A stretch of 64,000 nucleotides of DNA from positions 1 to 64,000 of the forward strand of contig NZ_KB899410.1 of NCBI RefSeq assembly GCF_000378205.1. The letters run 5' to 3'. A program made the translations under genes and the position numbers. The DNA is from Sediminispirochaeta bajacaliforniensis DSM 16054 (GTDB lineage Bacteria; Spirochaetota; Spirochaetia; DSM-16054; Sediminispirochaetaceae). Below, one piece after another: positions 41,987-50,449 of the stretch. The first letter of the stretch is position 1, and each line of letters begins with the position of its first letter. Below the pieces are notes generated by a model. The model was given only the letters and a program-made list of their open reading frames with translations, had not been told where the DNA came from and ran no database searches.

Positions 41987-42374
41987 GAAAGCGCGAGGAG
42001 TTGTTATATCTCTTGATCCCGCCCGGGGAGTCCCCTTCTATCGCCAGATTATCCAGCAGATCGAGCATGCGATTCTTGGGCAACGGCTTTTTCCCGGAGA
42101 TAGACTACCGACCATCAGGGCTTTGGCGATAGACCTCAAGATAAATCCGAACACCATTGCAAGAGCCTATGGAGAACTGGAAATAAGAGGGATCGTTACA
42201 ACCCAGGTGGGAAACGGTACCTTTGTTTCGGATCAGCCTCCTTCGGAGGTGGACGACGAGCGGAATCTCAGAATCAGCGAAACCCTCGTCCGCTTTCTTC
42301 GTGACATGCGCGATCTCGGGGTCGAACGTTCTGAAGTCATCGATCTTGTTAAGAGTTTCAAGGAGGAAACATGA
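41973..42374 (+). CDS. YtrA-subfamily GntR transcriptional regulator
   Basis: About 133 residues: a GntR winged helix (VPFYRQIIQQIEHAILGQRLFPGDRLPTIRALAIDLKINPNTIARAYGELEIRGIVTTQVGNGTFVS) with only a short C-terminal helical tail, which defines the YtrA group. Such proteins usually repress ABC transporter operons that they head. The start may be ATG 41973 or 41985; neither has a ribosome site and the predicted transcription start touches the first. It overlaps the slipin gene by 4 bp. Confidence 0.9.
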   Translation: MNSTMKARGVVISLDPARGVPFYRQIIQQIEHAILGQRLFPGDRLPTIRALAIDLKINPNTIARAYGELEIRGIVTTQVGNGTFVSDQPPSEVDDERNLRISETLVRFLRDMRDLGVERSEVIDLVKSFKEET

Positions 42375-43477
42375 ACCTGTTCCAGAAGCATAGTAAAATG
42401 AAAACGCCGATCAAGAATACAAAGGTCCCCGAACGGCAAAGAGATTTTTCATTGAATGCCGTCGGCCTTGGCCTCTTGGCGGTTTTCTTTGGTGTCGGTA
42501 TGGCTATCAGGTTGGGTACAGGTGCTGCTCCTTCCCTCATAGAGTATGTTGTTCTGTGCACGACCCCAATACTGGCTATGGTGATCATGGCCCTTTTCCC
42601 TCGATGGACGTCGGCTGTGAAGCTTCTGATTATTTTCATTGCCATTCTGCTTGCATGGAAGATCAGTGAGGCTCCATACGCCATAGTTTTTGCAGCAGCC
42701 GGGGCCTTGCTTGCCCCCTCTGTGCAGAAGATGGCGGAATGGGAACGTGCCATCATTCTTCGTTTCGGGAAATTTCACAGGGTGAAAGGGCCTGGGCTTT
42801 TCCTTCTAATGCCTCTTGCCGAACGTGTTGCAAAGGTGGTGGATCTAAGGATTAGGGTAACTGATTTTACCGCAGAAACGACGTTGACCCTGGATTCGGT
42901 GACTGTGACGGTAGATGCCATCTGTTTTTGGCTGGTGTGGGATTCTGAAAAAGCGGTCTGTGAAGTTCAGGATTACGAAGATTCCGTCATTCTTTCTTCG
43001 AAAACGGCCCTTAGAAGTGCTGTCAGTAAAAATACCTTGTCGACTTTTCTTGAGCGTGGCGATGTGATAGAGGAACATATTAGGGAGGAGGTTGACAAAA
43101 AAACCACCGAATGGGGGATTACCGTTCAGCATATCGAAATAACGGATGTGCAGATCCCTGAAAAGTTACAGGATTCCCTGAGTCATCAGGCCCAGATGGA
43201 GAGGGAAAAGAAGGGGAGGATACTCCTTGCTGAGGCTGAGATCGAGATCGCCCGGAAACTTGAAGAAGCTGCCGAAATTTACGATGCTCATGATACCACT
43301 TTGCTGCTCAAGAGCTTTTCTATCCTGAATGAGGGACTAAAGGCTGGCAATTCTATGATGCTGGTACCCAATTCGATTGCCGAAAAATTGAAATCAAAAG
43401 ATGTCTTTGGCCTGCAGGCGTTGAACGAAATCAGACGCAACGCTGCAGAGAAGGAGGATAAGAATGGGCGTGGTTGA
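42371..43477 (+). CDS. slipin/SPFH (band 7) membrane protein with extended membrane N-terminus
   Basis: 368 residues. About four membrane segments (roughly residues 28-118) precede an SPFH domain that starts with EWERAIILRFGKFHRVKGPGLFLLMP and continues through VDLRIRVTDF, TLDSVTVTVDAICFWLVWD and the amphipathic/coiled region QMEREKKGRILLAEAEIEIARKLEEAA. Slipins oligomerise on membranes and organise protein or lipid microdomains. Ordinary slipins have one hairpin; the extra helices are unusual. It lies between the YtrA regulator (4-bp overlap) and the ABC ATPase (14-bp overlap), so it is probably an integral part of that transporter system. Confidence 0.88.
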   Translation: MNLFQKHSKMKTPIKNTKVPERQRDFSLNAVGLGLLAVFFGVGMAIRLGTGAAPSLIEYVVLCTTPILAMVIMALFPRWTSAVKLLIIFIAILLAWKISEAPYAIVFAAAGALLAPSVQKMAEWERAIILRFGKFHRVKGPGLFLLMPLAERVAKVVDLRIRVTDFTAETTLTLDSVTVTVDAICFWLVWDSEKAVCEVQDYEDSVILSSKTALRSAVSKNTLSTFLERGDVIEEHIREEVDKKTTEWGITVQHIEITDVQIPEKLQDSLSHQAQMEREKKGRILLAEAEIEIARKLEEAAEIYDAHDTTLLLKSFSILNEGLKAGNSMMLVPNSIAEKLKSKDVFGLQALNEIRRNAAEKEDKNGRG

Positions 43478-44147
43478 TACCATTGCGCTATATAAAGATT
43501 ATGAACTGAACGATTTGAAGATACATGCCCTCCGAGGTGTAAGCCTAAGCTTTGAGGCTGGGGCCTTTGCCGCTGTTGCAGGCCCTTCCGGAAGCGGTAA
43601 GTCCACCTTCCTGCACCTCGTCGGTTGTCTCGACACCCCTACGGCCGGTTCCCTCTCCGTCGATGAACGTGAGGTTGCCTCGCTCTCCCGTAACCAATCG
43701 GCACTCTTGCGACGGCAAAAAATCGGGTTCATCTTCCAGGCCTATAATCTGATACCGGTTCTTTCCGCCCTTGAGAATGTTTCTCTTCCGTTGGTACTGC
43801 TTGGAATAGAAAAGAAGGAGGCCCGGCAGCAGTCGCTTCGGGCTTTGGAAGAGGTCGGGCTGGGAGGTATGGAACATCGTCGGCCCAAGGAGATGTCCGG
43901 CGGTCAGCAACAACGGGTGGCGATTGCCCGTGCGCTGGTGAAAAAGCCGTCTCTGATCCTCGCTGATGAACCCACCGCTAATCTCGATTCGACCACAGGC
44001 AGGGCTATTCTCGATCTTATGCTTGCGTTGAATGAGAAAGAAGGAACGACTTTTATCTTTTCCACACACGATCCCATGGTAATGGAGTTTGCCCGCCGTT
44101 TGATAATGCTTCGGGACGGGATGGTTGAATCGGAGAGTCGACGATGA
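43464..44147 (+). CDS. ABC transporter ATPase, LolD/MacB type
   Basis: 227 residues. Walker A GPSGSGKST, Q-loop FQAYNLIP, signature MSGGQQQRVAIARAL, Walker B LILADEPTANLDS, and H-loop STHDP. The DEPTANLD form and the length are typical of LolD/MacB/FtsE ATPases that drive FtsX-type permeases in mechanotransmission rather than substrate import. It overlaps both neighbours (slipin upstream, permease downstream by 4 bp). It energises the two permeases encoded next. Confidence 0.93.
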   Translation: MGVVDTIALYKDYELNDLKIHALRGVSLSFEAGAFAAVAGPSGSGKSTFLHLVGCLDTPTAGSLSVDEREVASLSRNQSALLRRQKIGFIFQAYNLIPVLSALENVSLPLVLLGIEKKEARQQSLRALEEVGLGGMEHRRPKEMSGGQQQRVAIARALVKKPSLILADEPTANLDSTTGRAILDLMLALNEKEGTTFIFSTHDPMVMEFARRLIMLRDGMVESESRR

Positions 44148-45838
44148 GGTATTCCATCTCGGCAACCGTTGCCTCGATGGCATTACGGAATCTTGCACGG
44201 CATCGTGTCAAAACGGTTATTACCGCCCTTGCTGTGGCAGTAAGTGTCGCACTCTATATTTTCATGGATGGATGGCTGCTTGGGATGAACCTCGATTCAC
44301 GTCGGAATATCGTCTCCTATGAGATGGGGGCGGCAAAGATCCAGACCAAGGCCTATTTCAGCAAGAAAGATGAGCTTCCCATGTACGAGAGTTTTACCGG
44401 CTGGCAAGGCATAGCCTCGGCCCTGGAGCGCTCGGGCTATGATGCGGCCCCCCGTTTCGTATTCTCAGGTACCCTCTATTCCCGTACCGGTTCCGCTCCC
44501 ATCCTCTTTAACGCTATGGATCCCAAACGGGAACACAGGCTTTTGCGCTACACCGATTTTGTAGATGCCGGCCGCTTCCCTCGCTCCGGAAGCTTTGAAA
44601 TTGCTCTCGGGACAATGGCCGCGGAAAAATTACATGTAGGTATTCCTCGGCGCCCTTCGGAGAACCTTTGGGAGGATGAGGTCCTTGCCGCCACCCGGAA
44701 TGAAGAGGAGCGGGACTTTGTTCAGGGGCTCTATACCGAACGCTTTGAATCCGGAGAGGCCAAGATGGCCCTTCGCGACGATGTAACACATGAGGAGATC
44801 AATCGCCTATGGGATATCCTGTATGCTTCGGGGCGGATGGATGTACGGATATCGACGGTCATCGACATGATTGCCGCTCCCGAGAAAATTCGTGAGGAGC
44901 GTTTTGAGGAGGATTTGCTGCCGTCCCTTACGGCCGAGGACCGTCAGTTGATACAATCGGCCTATACACAGGATCCCTTAGTTGGTGATTATCTTCTTTC
45001 TACGGACGACAGCGATCTTCTCGACCGGGTCTTAAAGGCGATGACTGCAGCCGACTATTCCGGTGCCATCCGCCATGTAAATCAGCTCATTGATGCGGTG
45101 GTCGTCGGCATTATCAATTCACCGAATCCGAAGACAAACGGAAATATAGCATATATCCCTCTCGATGCCCTTCAGGGAACAGGCGGACTCATGTTGGACG
45201 GCGCCGTGACCGAGCTCTTGGTCCGGGCCTCGAACGCAAAGGATTCTGTTCTTCCTGGAAGCTTTGAGAGCCCTGATACGATTAAGTCGGCCCTTGTGAG
45301 CTCGCTTGCCGAAGAGGGGAAACGGTTTCCTTCCGAGCTTGTCGTCAAGGGGTGGGAAGATTATTCCGCCGATTATTTCGCGGCTTCCGCCGGGGACCAT
45401 GTCTCTACCCGCATCATGGCGCTTTTTCTCTTTCTTCTTTCGTTCATCGGCATTGCAAATACCATGCTGATGGCGGTGCTTGAACGGACAAAAGAGATTG
45501 GTATGATGCGTGCCCTCGGAATGACTGACGGTCAGCTTCTTTTCTCTTATGTGTTGGAGGCTGGTCTTGTCGGCCTTATCGGCGCTTCGGTGGGCGTGCT
45601 CTTGGGCTGTCTGATCAATATTCCCATGGTACATACCGGTATCGACTTTTCTTCCCTTGCAAAGCAGGCGGGTGGTGATTTTGGGTATCGTATTACCTCG
45701 CAGTTTCGGTCGGCATGGAACCCCAAGGTGATTGTGGGCACCGCTTTTATAGCAACGCTTCTTTCCGCTCTTATGGCCTTGCCTCCCACCTTCAGGGCTC
45801 TGCGGATGCCTGTCACCGAAAGCCTTCGTTTTGAGTGA
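44144..45838 (+). CDS. FtsX-type ABC permease 1 (LolC/E-like)
   Basis: 564 residues: an N-terminal membrane helix (VITALAVAVSVALYIFMDGW), a long periplasmic region (about residues 50-420), and three C-terminal helices with the FtsX signature IANTMLMAVLERTKEIGMMRALGMTDGQL. This 1+3 helix arrangement is that of LolC/LolE and MacB. The periplasmic domain is larger than in the second permease and may be the cargo-handling side. It is coupled by ATGA to the ATPase gene. Confidence 0.9.
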   Translation: MRYSISATVASMALRNLARHRVKTVITALAVAVSVALYIFMDGWLLGMNLDSRRNIVSYEMGAAKIQTKAYFSKKDELPMYESFTGWQGIASALERSGYDAAPRFVFSGTLYSRTGSAPILFNAMDPKREHRLLRYTDFVDAGRFPRSGSFEIALGTMAAEKLHVGIPRRPSENLWEDEVLAATRNEEERDFVQGLYTERFESGEAKMALRDDVTHEEINRLWDILYASGRMDVRISTVIDMIAAPEKIREERFEEDLLPSLTAEDRQLIQSAYTQDPLVGDYLLSTDDSDLLDRVLKAMTAADYSGAIRHVNQLIDAVVVGIINSPNPKTNGNIAYIPLDALQGTGGLMLDGAVTELLVRASNAKDSVLPGSFESPDTIKSALVSSLAEEGKRFPSELVVKGWEDYSADYFAASAGDHVSTRIMALFLFLLSFIGIANTMLMAVLERTKEIGMMRALGMTDGQLLFSYVLEAGLVGLIGASVGVLLGCLINIPMVHTGIDFSSLAKQAGGDFGYRITSQFRSAWNPKVIVGTAFIATLLSALMALPPTFRALRMPVTESLRFE

Positions 45839-45848
45839 GGAGCAGATA

Positions 45849-47135
45849 ATGGAGAATGTCATGGATAAAGAGCTGCGGGGGCAAGGTGATTTTCTCACCC
45901 TATCGACCATAGCGTATCGTAATATTTGGCGAAACGGTAGAAGGACAATCCTTTGTATTATCGCCGTTGCCGTTGCCGTCTTTTTTAATATTTTTATGCA
46001 GGCCTGGATTTCCGGGATGATAGAGGGGATAGAGGAGGCTGTAAGGACCTATGAAACCGGCCATGTCAATGTAGTTAGCAACCTGTTTGAAGAGGAACGG
46101 GAATACTATCCGGTTCAGTATCCCATTGCCGACGGGAAAAGTGCTACCGAACTCTCTGCCGAGATCGAGGCTCTTCCCGGTGTAAAGGCCGCCTTGCCGA
46201 GGATTACCACGTATGCCTCGCTTTTCGATAGTACGGTAAAACACGCCTTGCTTTGGGGCATTGATATACAGCGGGAGCGTGCGGTAAATGTTTTTAATTT
46301 GACCGATCGTGACGATGGTTTGATCGAAGGCCGTTTTCCCAGGGCCGGGAGTAACGAATGCGCCGTGGGCCTTGAGTTTGCACGGAAGGCCGGGGTGAAG
46401 ATCGGAGACCCAATACCTTTAAAAACAGTGTCCGCACAGTTTTCCGATAAATACTGGCGACCTGTGATAACAGGAATATTTGCGTTCGATTATCGAAAGT
46501 TCGACGAAGAGGTTATTCTCGTCCCCATTGATCGCCTCCAACGCATCCTTGTCTTGGGGGAGGCTACCCAACAGATGTTCATCTATGCCGAAAATGCCGA
46601 TGATGCCCTCCGTTTACGGGATGAAGTTGCGAAGATGTTAGGGCCGGGGCAAACGGTTCGCGAATGGGGGGATAACTACTGGGTTGCTTATATGCGGCAG
46701 ACCTCCTTTCTGTATGTCATTGTCTTTCTTGTTTTTCAAATTGTCGCCAGTTTTCTGATTATCAACACCGTTCTGATGATCATTCATGAGCGTATTAAGG
46801 AAATCGGTATGATGGGAGCCTTGGGGATGACTCGCAGAGAGATCGTTACCGTCTTCTTTCTGGAAGCTGTCTTTCTGAGCGTTTTGGGATCTGCCGTCGG
46901 CATGTTCTTCGGCGGGCTCGTAACATGGATAGGCTCTCTATTTCCTCTGGATATGGATACCTTTACCGGAGGCGGCATGAAGGAATTTCCCGTCTCAGGT
47001 ACCATTTTCATCACCTTCTCTCCGAAGATTCTCATGGAAGGGTTTGTCTTCGGTATCCTTGTCTCTTCCCTTTGTACGCTGATTCCTTCGTTGAAAAGTG
47101 CCTTCATTGAACCGGTAGAGGCCCTTCGGCGATGA
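45849..47135 (+). CDS. FtsX-type ABC permease 2 (LolC/E-like)
   Basis: 428 residues from ATG 45849, which has GAGGAG six bases upstream (a TTG 18 bases earlier would overlap the previous gene). One N-terminal helix (TILCIIAVAVAVFFNIFMQAW), a periplasmic domain of about 230 residues and three C-terminal helices with the hallmark NTVLMIIHERIKEIGMMGALGMTRREIV. It pairs with the upstream permease as a heterodimer, as LolC does with LolE. It overlaps nothing but is followed by the LolA-like gene within 50 bp. Confidence 0.9.
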   Translation: MENVMDKELRGQGDFLTLSTIAYRNIWRNGRRTILCIIAVAVAVFFNIFMQAWISGMIEGIEEAVRTYETGHVNVVSNLFEEEREYYPVQYPIADGKSATELSAEIEALPGVKAALPRITTYASLFDSTVKHALLWGIDIQRERAVNVFNLTDRDDGLIEGRFPRAGSNECAVGLEFARKAGVKIGDPIPLKTVSAQFSDKYWRPVITGIFAFDYRKFDEEVILVPIDRLQRILVLGEATQQMFIYAENADDALRLRDEVAKMLGPGQTVREWGDNYWVAYMRQTSFLYVIVFLVFQIVASFLIINTVLMIIHERIKEIGMMGALGMTRREIVTVFFLEAVFLSVLGSAVGMFFGGLVTWIGSLFPLDMDTFTGGGMKEFPVSGTIFITFSPKILMEGFVFGILVSSLCTLIPSLKSAFIEPVEALRR

Positions 47136-47182
47136 GTCCTCATCAAAATGCCCGAGCAATATCATGGGCAAAGGAGTGTACG

Positions 47183-47965
47183 ATGCAAAAGTATAATAGC
47201 TGCGGAAGATCCGAGATTGTGCCGGTGGTGCTGCTATGTGCTGCAGTTTTTTCTTTTTTCTTCTTATCCCCCGCGGTGGTGGAGGGCGAACCTTCAGCCG
47301 CCGAGCTGTTGGCACAAGTGGACGATAACGAGGTCTACGATACCATTACCTATACCGGGGAGATGATCATCGAATACCAGGGGCGCCGCTATGAAAAACG
47401 CTTTGAGGCTGTGGCAAAGGAAAACTCAGACAGCTTCATCGAATTCGTCAATCAGGAAGATCTCGGTACGAAGTATCTTAAACGAAGCGGTCGCCTCTAT
47501 GTCTATTCTCCCGATAGCGAACAGGTTATGCTGATTTCCGGTCATCTGCTGAAGGAGTCGATGATGGGCTCGGATCTTTCCTATGAGGATACCATCGAAA
47601 ATAATAAGATGTCCGACCGTTACAATCCGAGCCTCATCGGGAGTGATACCATCGACGGACATCCCGCCTGGGTGCTCGACTTAGCTGCCAAAAAAGAGAG
47701 TGAGAGCTATCCTCGGCGAAAGTTTTGGGTCGACAAAGAAAACGGTGATCTTCTTCATGCCGAATTTTACGCCTTGTCGGGTGCGAAGCTGAAGGAGTAT
47801 TCCCTGATTCGTGCGGATGTCATTCATGACCGTCGATTCCCTGTTGAGTTTGAGATGCGGGATTTGCTACGTAAGAATAGTCGGACCCTTTTCATTATGC
47901 ACGATGTGGTCCTGGATGCTCCGGTGAACGATTCGGTTTTCAGTATGCGGAATCTTGAAAGATGA
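47183..47965 (+). CDS. LolA-like periplasmic carrier (outer membrane lipoprotein-sorting family)
   Basis: 260 residues from ATG 47183 (AAGGAG upstream; an in-frame start at 47132 would add 17 residues before the signal). Signal peptide through about residue 35 (VVEGEPSAAELL follows). The mature part has the half-barrel pattern of the LolA-like/YjhA-type families: TYTGEMIIEYQGRRYEKRFEAVAKEN, YLKRSGRLYVYSPDSEQVMLISG, WVLDLAAKKESESYPRRKFWVDKENGDLL. Such proteins ferry lipids or lipoproteins across the periplasm. Its place after two Lol-like permeases makes it the probable carrier of the system. It overlaps the next gene by 4 bp. Confidence 0.87.
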   Translation: MQKYNSCGRSEIVPVVLLCAAVFSFFFLSPAVVEGEPSAAELLAQVDDNEVYDTITYTGEMIIEYQGRRYEKRFEAVAKENSDSFIEFVNQEDLGTKYLKRSGRLYVYSPDSEQVMLISGHLLKESMMGSDLSYEDTIENNKMSDRYNPSLIGSDTIDGHPAWVLDLAAKKESESYPRRKFWVDKENGDLLHAEFYALSGAKLKEYSLIRADVIHDRRFPVEFEMRDLLRKNSRTLFIMHDVVLDAPVNDSVFSMRNLER

Positions 47966-49200
47966 AACGGTGGCAAGGTTCTTTAGGGGCCGTGGCTTGC
48001 CGTCGGGGCCGCCTGTTTGGGCATGGTCTTATTATCGCCACGCTTTTCATGGTCGTTGCTATGCCGATTATTGCAGAACCTGTTTTTTCCGGTATTCTGA
48101 CTACAACCCTTGATACGGTAGCAGGAGCAGGAAAGGCCTCTGATTTTAGCTATGGCTCAGAGCAGTACGCCAATGTACGCATGCGCTCTTCTTTAGGCGA
48201 CCGGGCGGTTGTGCAAGCTGCGGTAAACCTTATCGCAGCAACGGGAAGCGGGGCCGAGACGCTGCTCTATTCGAACGACCAGGCGGAGAGCTCGACAGAT
48301 GATGAAAACTATGTGGCAAAGCTGGAGTTGGAACGGCTCTACGCACAGATTCGGGGAGAGGTGACCGATATCGAGTTGGGGCTTATGCGGGTTGCCTTTG
48401 GCTACGGTCAGGCCTTTCGTCCGACAGATTTTCTCAATCCTCCAAATCCTCTCTTGCCTGATGCAAGGCCAAGGGGGTCCCTTGGCGGGACCCTTGCTTT
48501 TTATCCATCTGACCTTACGAAGATCCTGTTTTTTTCCGCCGGAGGCGTTGATCCTCTGGAAACAGCTGGAGATGGGCTCCTTTTCGGTGCCTCCGGGGAA
48601 AACCACTGGTCTAACGTTAGTGTTCAGCTGCTCTACTCATTTCAGGCCCCTGATGAGGATTACTGGATGGGATTCCATCGGAGCGGCGTGTCTCTGAAGC
48701 TCGATACGGCTGTGGGGATTGTTCTCGATGCCCTCTATGGTTTTGATCCCGCTGATCCGGAGGGGTGGAGTGGACTTGAGGCTGCCTTGGGCTTGGATGC
48801 CTCTTTCTTTGACGGTGATCTCTACACTATTGTTCAGTACCTTTTTAATGGTCCCGGATACCTGGGACACTCGCAATCTATACGTGAGTTGGATACGGCG
48901 GAACTCAACGCAGAGGAGCTTTCCGACTACAACAGGAGGAATTACCTCTACGCTCAGGGAATCTATAGCCTTGATGACTATACACGTATCAATTTTTCCC
49001 TTCTCTTTACTCCCGACGATTTTTCTTGTTCACCAGCGATGGGTTTTGAATATGAACCTTTTCAGGGGTGCACACTGGCGATGACCGGACGCCTTTCCCT
49101 GGATGGTGAGTTCCTTTCTTCAGGAGAGCGGGGCGAGCTCGGGCCTATATTTGCCGGAACCTACGGCTCTGTTCATACCACTTTTACCCTTCGCTTTTAG
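47962..49200 (+). CDS. outer-membrane beta-barrel protein
   Basis: 412 residues. A signal peptide (LIIATLFMVVAMPIIAEP) precedes alternating strands with aromatic girdles, ending with an outer-membrane-type C-terminus HTTFTLRF (terminal Phe after alternating hydrophobics). Internal blocks LELERLYAQIRGEVTDIELGLMRVAFGYGQAFRPTDFLNPPNP resemble the DUF1302/porin-like strands of proteins found beside LolA-like and RND lipid exporters. It is the last gene of the operon and gives the system an outer-membrane end point. Confidence 0.75.
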   Translation: MKRWQGSLGAVACRRGRLFGHGLIIATLFMVVAMPIIAEPVFSGILTTTLDTVAGAGKASDFSYGSEQYANVRMRSSLGDRAVVQAAVNLIAATGSGAETLLYSNDQAESSTDDENYVAKLELERLYAQIRGEVTDIELGLMRVAFGYGQAFRPTDFLNPPNPLLPDARPRGSLGGTLAFYPSDLTKILFFSAGGVDPLETAGDGLLFGASGENHWSNVSVQLLYSFQAPDEDYWMGFHRSGVSLKLDTAVGIVLDALYGFDPADPEGWSGLEAALGLDASFFDGDLYTIVQYLFNGPGYLGHSQSIRELDTAELNAEELSDYNRRNYLYAQGIYSLDDYTRINFSLLFTPDDFSCSPAMGFEYEPFQGCTLAMTGRLSLDGEFLSSGERGELGPIFAGTYGSVHTTFTLRF

Positions 49201-49237
49201 GGACCGGCCATCTGTGAACACGAACGATGTATTTCCA

Positions 49238-49265
49238 TTGACAATTACGATATGAAGTGTAGAAT
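49238..49265 (+). promoter_or_regulatory. sigma-70-type promoter for the MtnA-like/ECF operon
   Basis: TTGACA (49238-49243), 16-bp spacer, TAGAAT (49260-49265); predicted start about 49272. Confidence 0.6.
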
Positions 49266-49280
49266 ACGAAATTGTAATAA

Positions 49281-49301
49281 AAATGTTGTGATACAACATT
49301 T
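49281..49301. promoter_or_regulatory. palindromic operator downstream of the start point
   Basis: AAATGTTGT-GAT-ACAACATTT, 9-bp perfect arms. It begins about 10 bases after the predicted transcription start, so a bound protein would block elongation. The RpiR regulator encoded at the end of the operon is the natural candidate to bind it. Confidence 0.6.
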
Positions 49302-49321
49302 AGCAACATATGGGAAGGTTT

Positions 49322-50371
49322 ATGCGACATCTAAGCGATTATATGCCGTTTATTCTCAAGAAGGAGAACATCGCCCGGATCGAAGGGGATGAAGTTCTCA
49401 TTGGAAACAGAAGCCTTTATCCCTTTGAAAAAAGTTTTTTCCGCTGCCGGGAAACGGAGGATGTCGCTTGGGCCATCGAAAAGATGATTACCCAGGGAGG
49501 CGGACCGGTTCGAGCGGCGATGCAGGCAATGCTGCTGCTTGCAAAGCGGATGGATGAGGGGCGCTTGCCCCGTGACCCGGCACTTTTTGTCCAGGCAAAA
49601 GAGCGCCTTGAAAGGACACGCCCGACCAATACAACCATGGTCAGGGTCCTTGAGCTGATGGTATCGGCGATTCATGATAGTCTTGGGAGGGGAGGCTCCT
49701 GCGGCGAAAGCGCCGGGGCGTTTATTGCAACCTATGAGTCCCGCTATGAAGAGCGGGCCTTTGCCATGGCGGATATTGGTTCCTCTCTCATCGACGACGG
49801 CGATGGGGTGTTGACCATGTGTTTCGCCGAAACCTCTTTTATCCTTACCATTGCCCTTGCCATGGAGCAGGGAAAACGTATAAAGGTGTATACCCCTGAA
49901 ACCCGTCCCTATCTTCAGGGTGCACGATTGACTGCTCCCTGCCTTGAAGAGATAGGAGCCGATGTAACCCTCATTACCGATAACATGCCTGCTTATCTCA
50001 TGAGCCAGGGTGAAATTCAGAAATACATGACCGCCGTAGACATTGCCGTGAGCGATGGCTGGGTCGCCAATAAAATCGGAACCTATCAAAATGCCATAAG
50101 CGCCGCATTCCATGGAATTCCGTATTTTCCCTTCTCAGGAGACCCCGACATGAGAAAGGTGGGACGAGATTCCATCATCATTGAGCAACGCGATCCCGAG
50201 GAAGTAAAACACCTTCGGGGCCTTGCAACTACTACCGATACGATGAAGGCCTATTATCCCGCCTTTGATATCGTGCCCCCCCACCTGATTGCCGGGATCA
50301 TTACTCCCAAGGGGCTCATCTCGCCTTATCTACTGAGGCGTGAGTACGGGGAAGGGGAGAGCGCTCTGTGA
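49322..50371 (+). CDS. MtnA/eIF2B-family sugar-1-phosphate isomerase
   Basis: 349 residues from ATG 49322, preceded by GGGAAGG (ATG 49310 has none). Family blocks are clear: GGGPVRAAMQAM, LERTRPTNTTM, the catalytic Cys C167 in LTMCFAETSF (where MtnA has THCN), YTPETRPYLQGARLTAPCL, TLITDNMPAYLM and VANKIGTYQNAI. The MtnA loop GADRIxxNGD is shortened to VSDGW, keeping one Asp. MtnA isomerises 5-methylthioribose-1-phosphate; relatives use other ribose-1-phosphates. The neighbours (vestigial mtnP-like start, ECF transporter, RpiR) fit uptake and breakdown of a nucleoside or methylthioribose. The exact substrate is open. Confidence 0.82.
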   Translation: MRHLSDYMPFILKKENIARIEGDEVLIGNRSLYPFEKSFFRCRETEDVAWAIEKMITQGGGPVRAAMQAMLLLAKRMDEGRLPRDPALFVQAKERLERTRPTNTTMVRVLELMVSAIHDSLGRGGSCGESAGAFIATYESRYEERAFAMADIGSSLIDDGDGVLTMCFAETSFILTIALAMEQGKRIKVYTPETRPYLQGARLTAPCLEEIGADVTLITDNMPAYLMSQGEIQKYMTAVDIAVSDGWVANKIGTYQNAISAAFHGIPYFPFSGDPDMRKVGRDSIIIEQRDPEEVKHLRGLATTTDTMKAYYPAFDIVPPHLIAGIITPKGLISPYLLRREYGEGESAL

Positions 50372-50409
50372 CGGGAGCGATCATCGGCGGAACCGGTGTA
50401 TTCAATAAA
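50368..50409 (+). pseudogene. vestige of an mtnP/purine nucleoside phosphorylase-like gene start
   Basis: A GTG overlapping the previous stop (GTGA) starts a frame reading VTGAIIGGTGVFNK, which matches the N-terminus of MtnP/PNP-II enzymes (AIIGGTG, the phosphate loop). After about 14 codons the likeness stops; the frame then runs through the ribosome site and start of the ATPase gene and ends at 50520. MtnP usually accompanies MtnA, so this looks like the stump left by deletion of nearly the whole gene. A chance or leader-peptide origin is less likely but possible. Confidence 0.5.
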
Positions 50410-50449
50410 TTGGTGTGCCGGTATCGAAAAGGTTATAAAGGAGGTCCCC

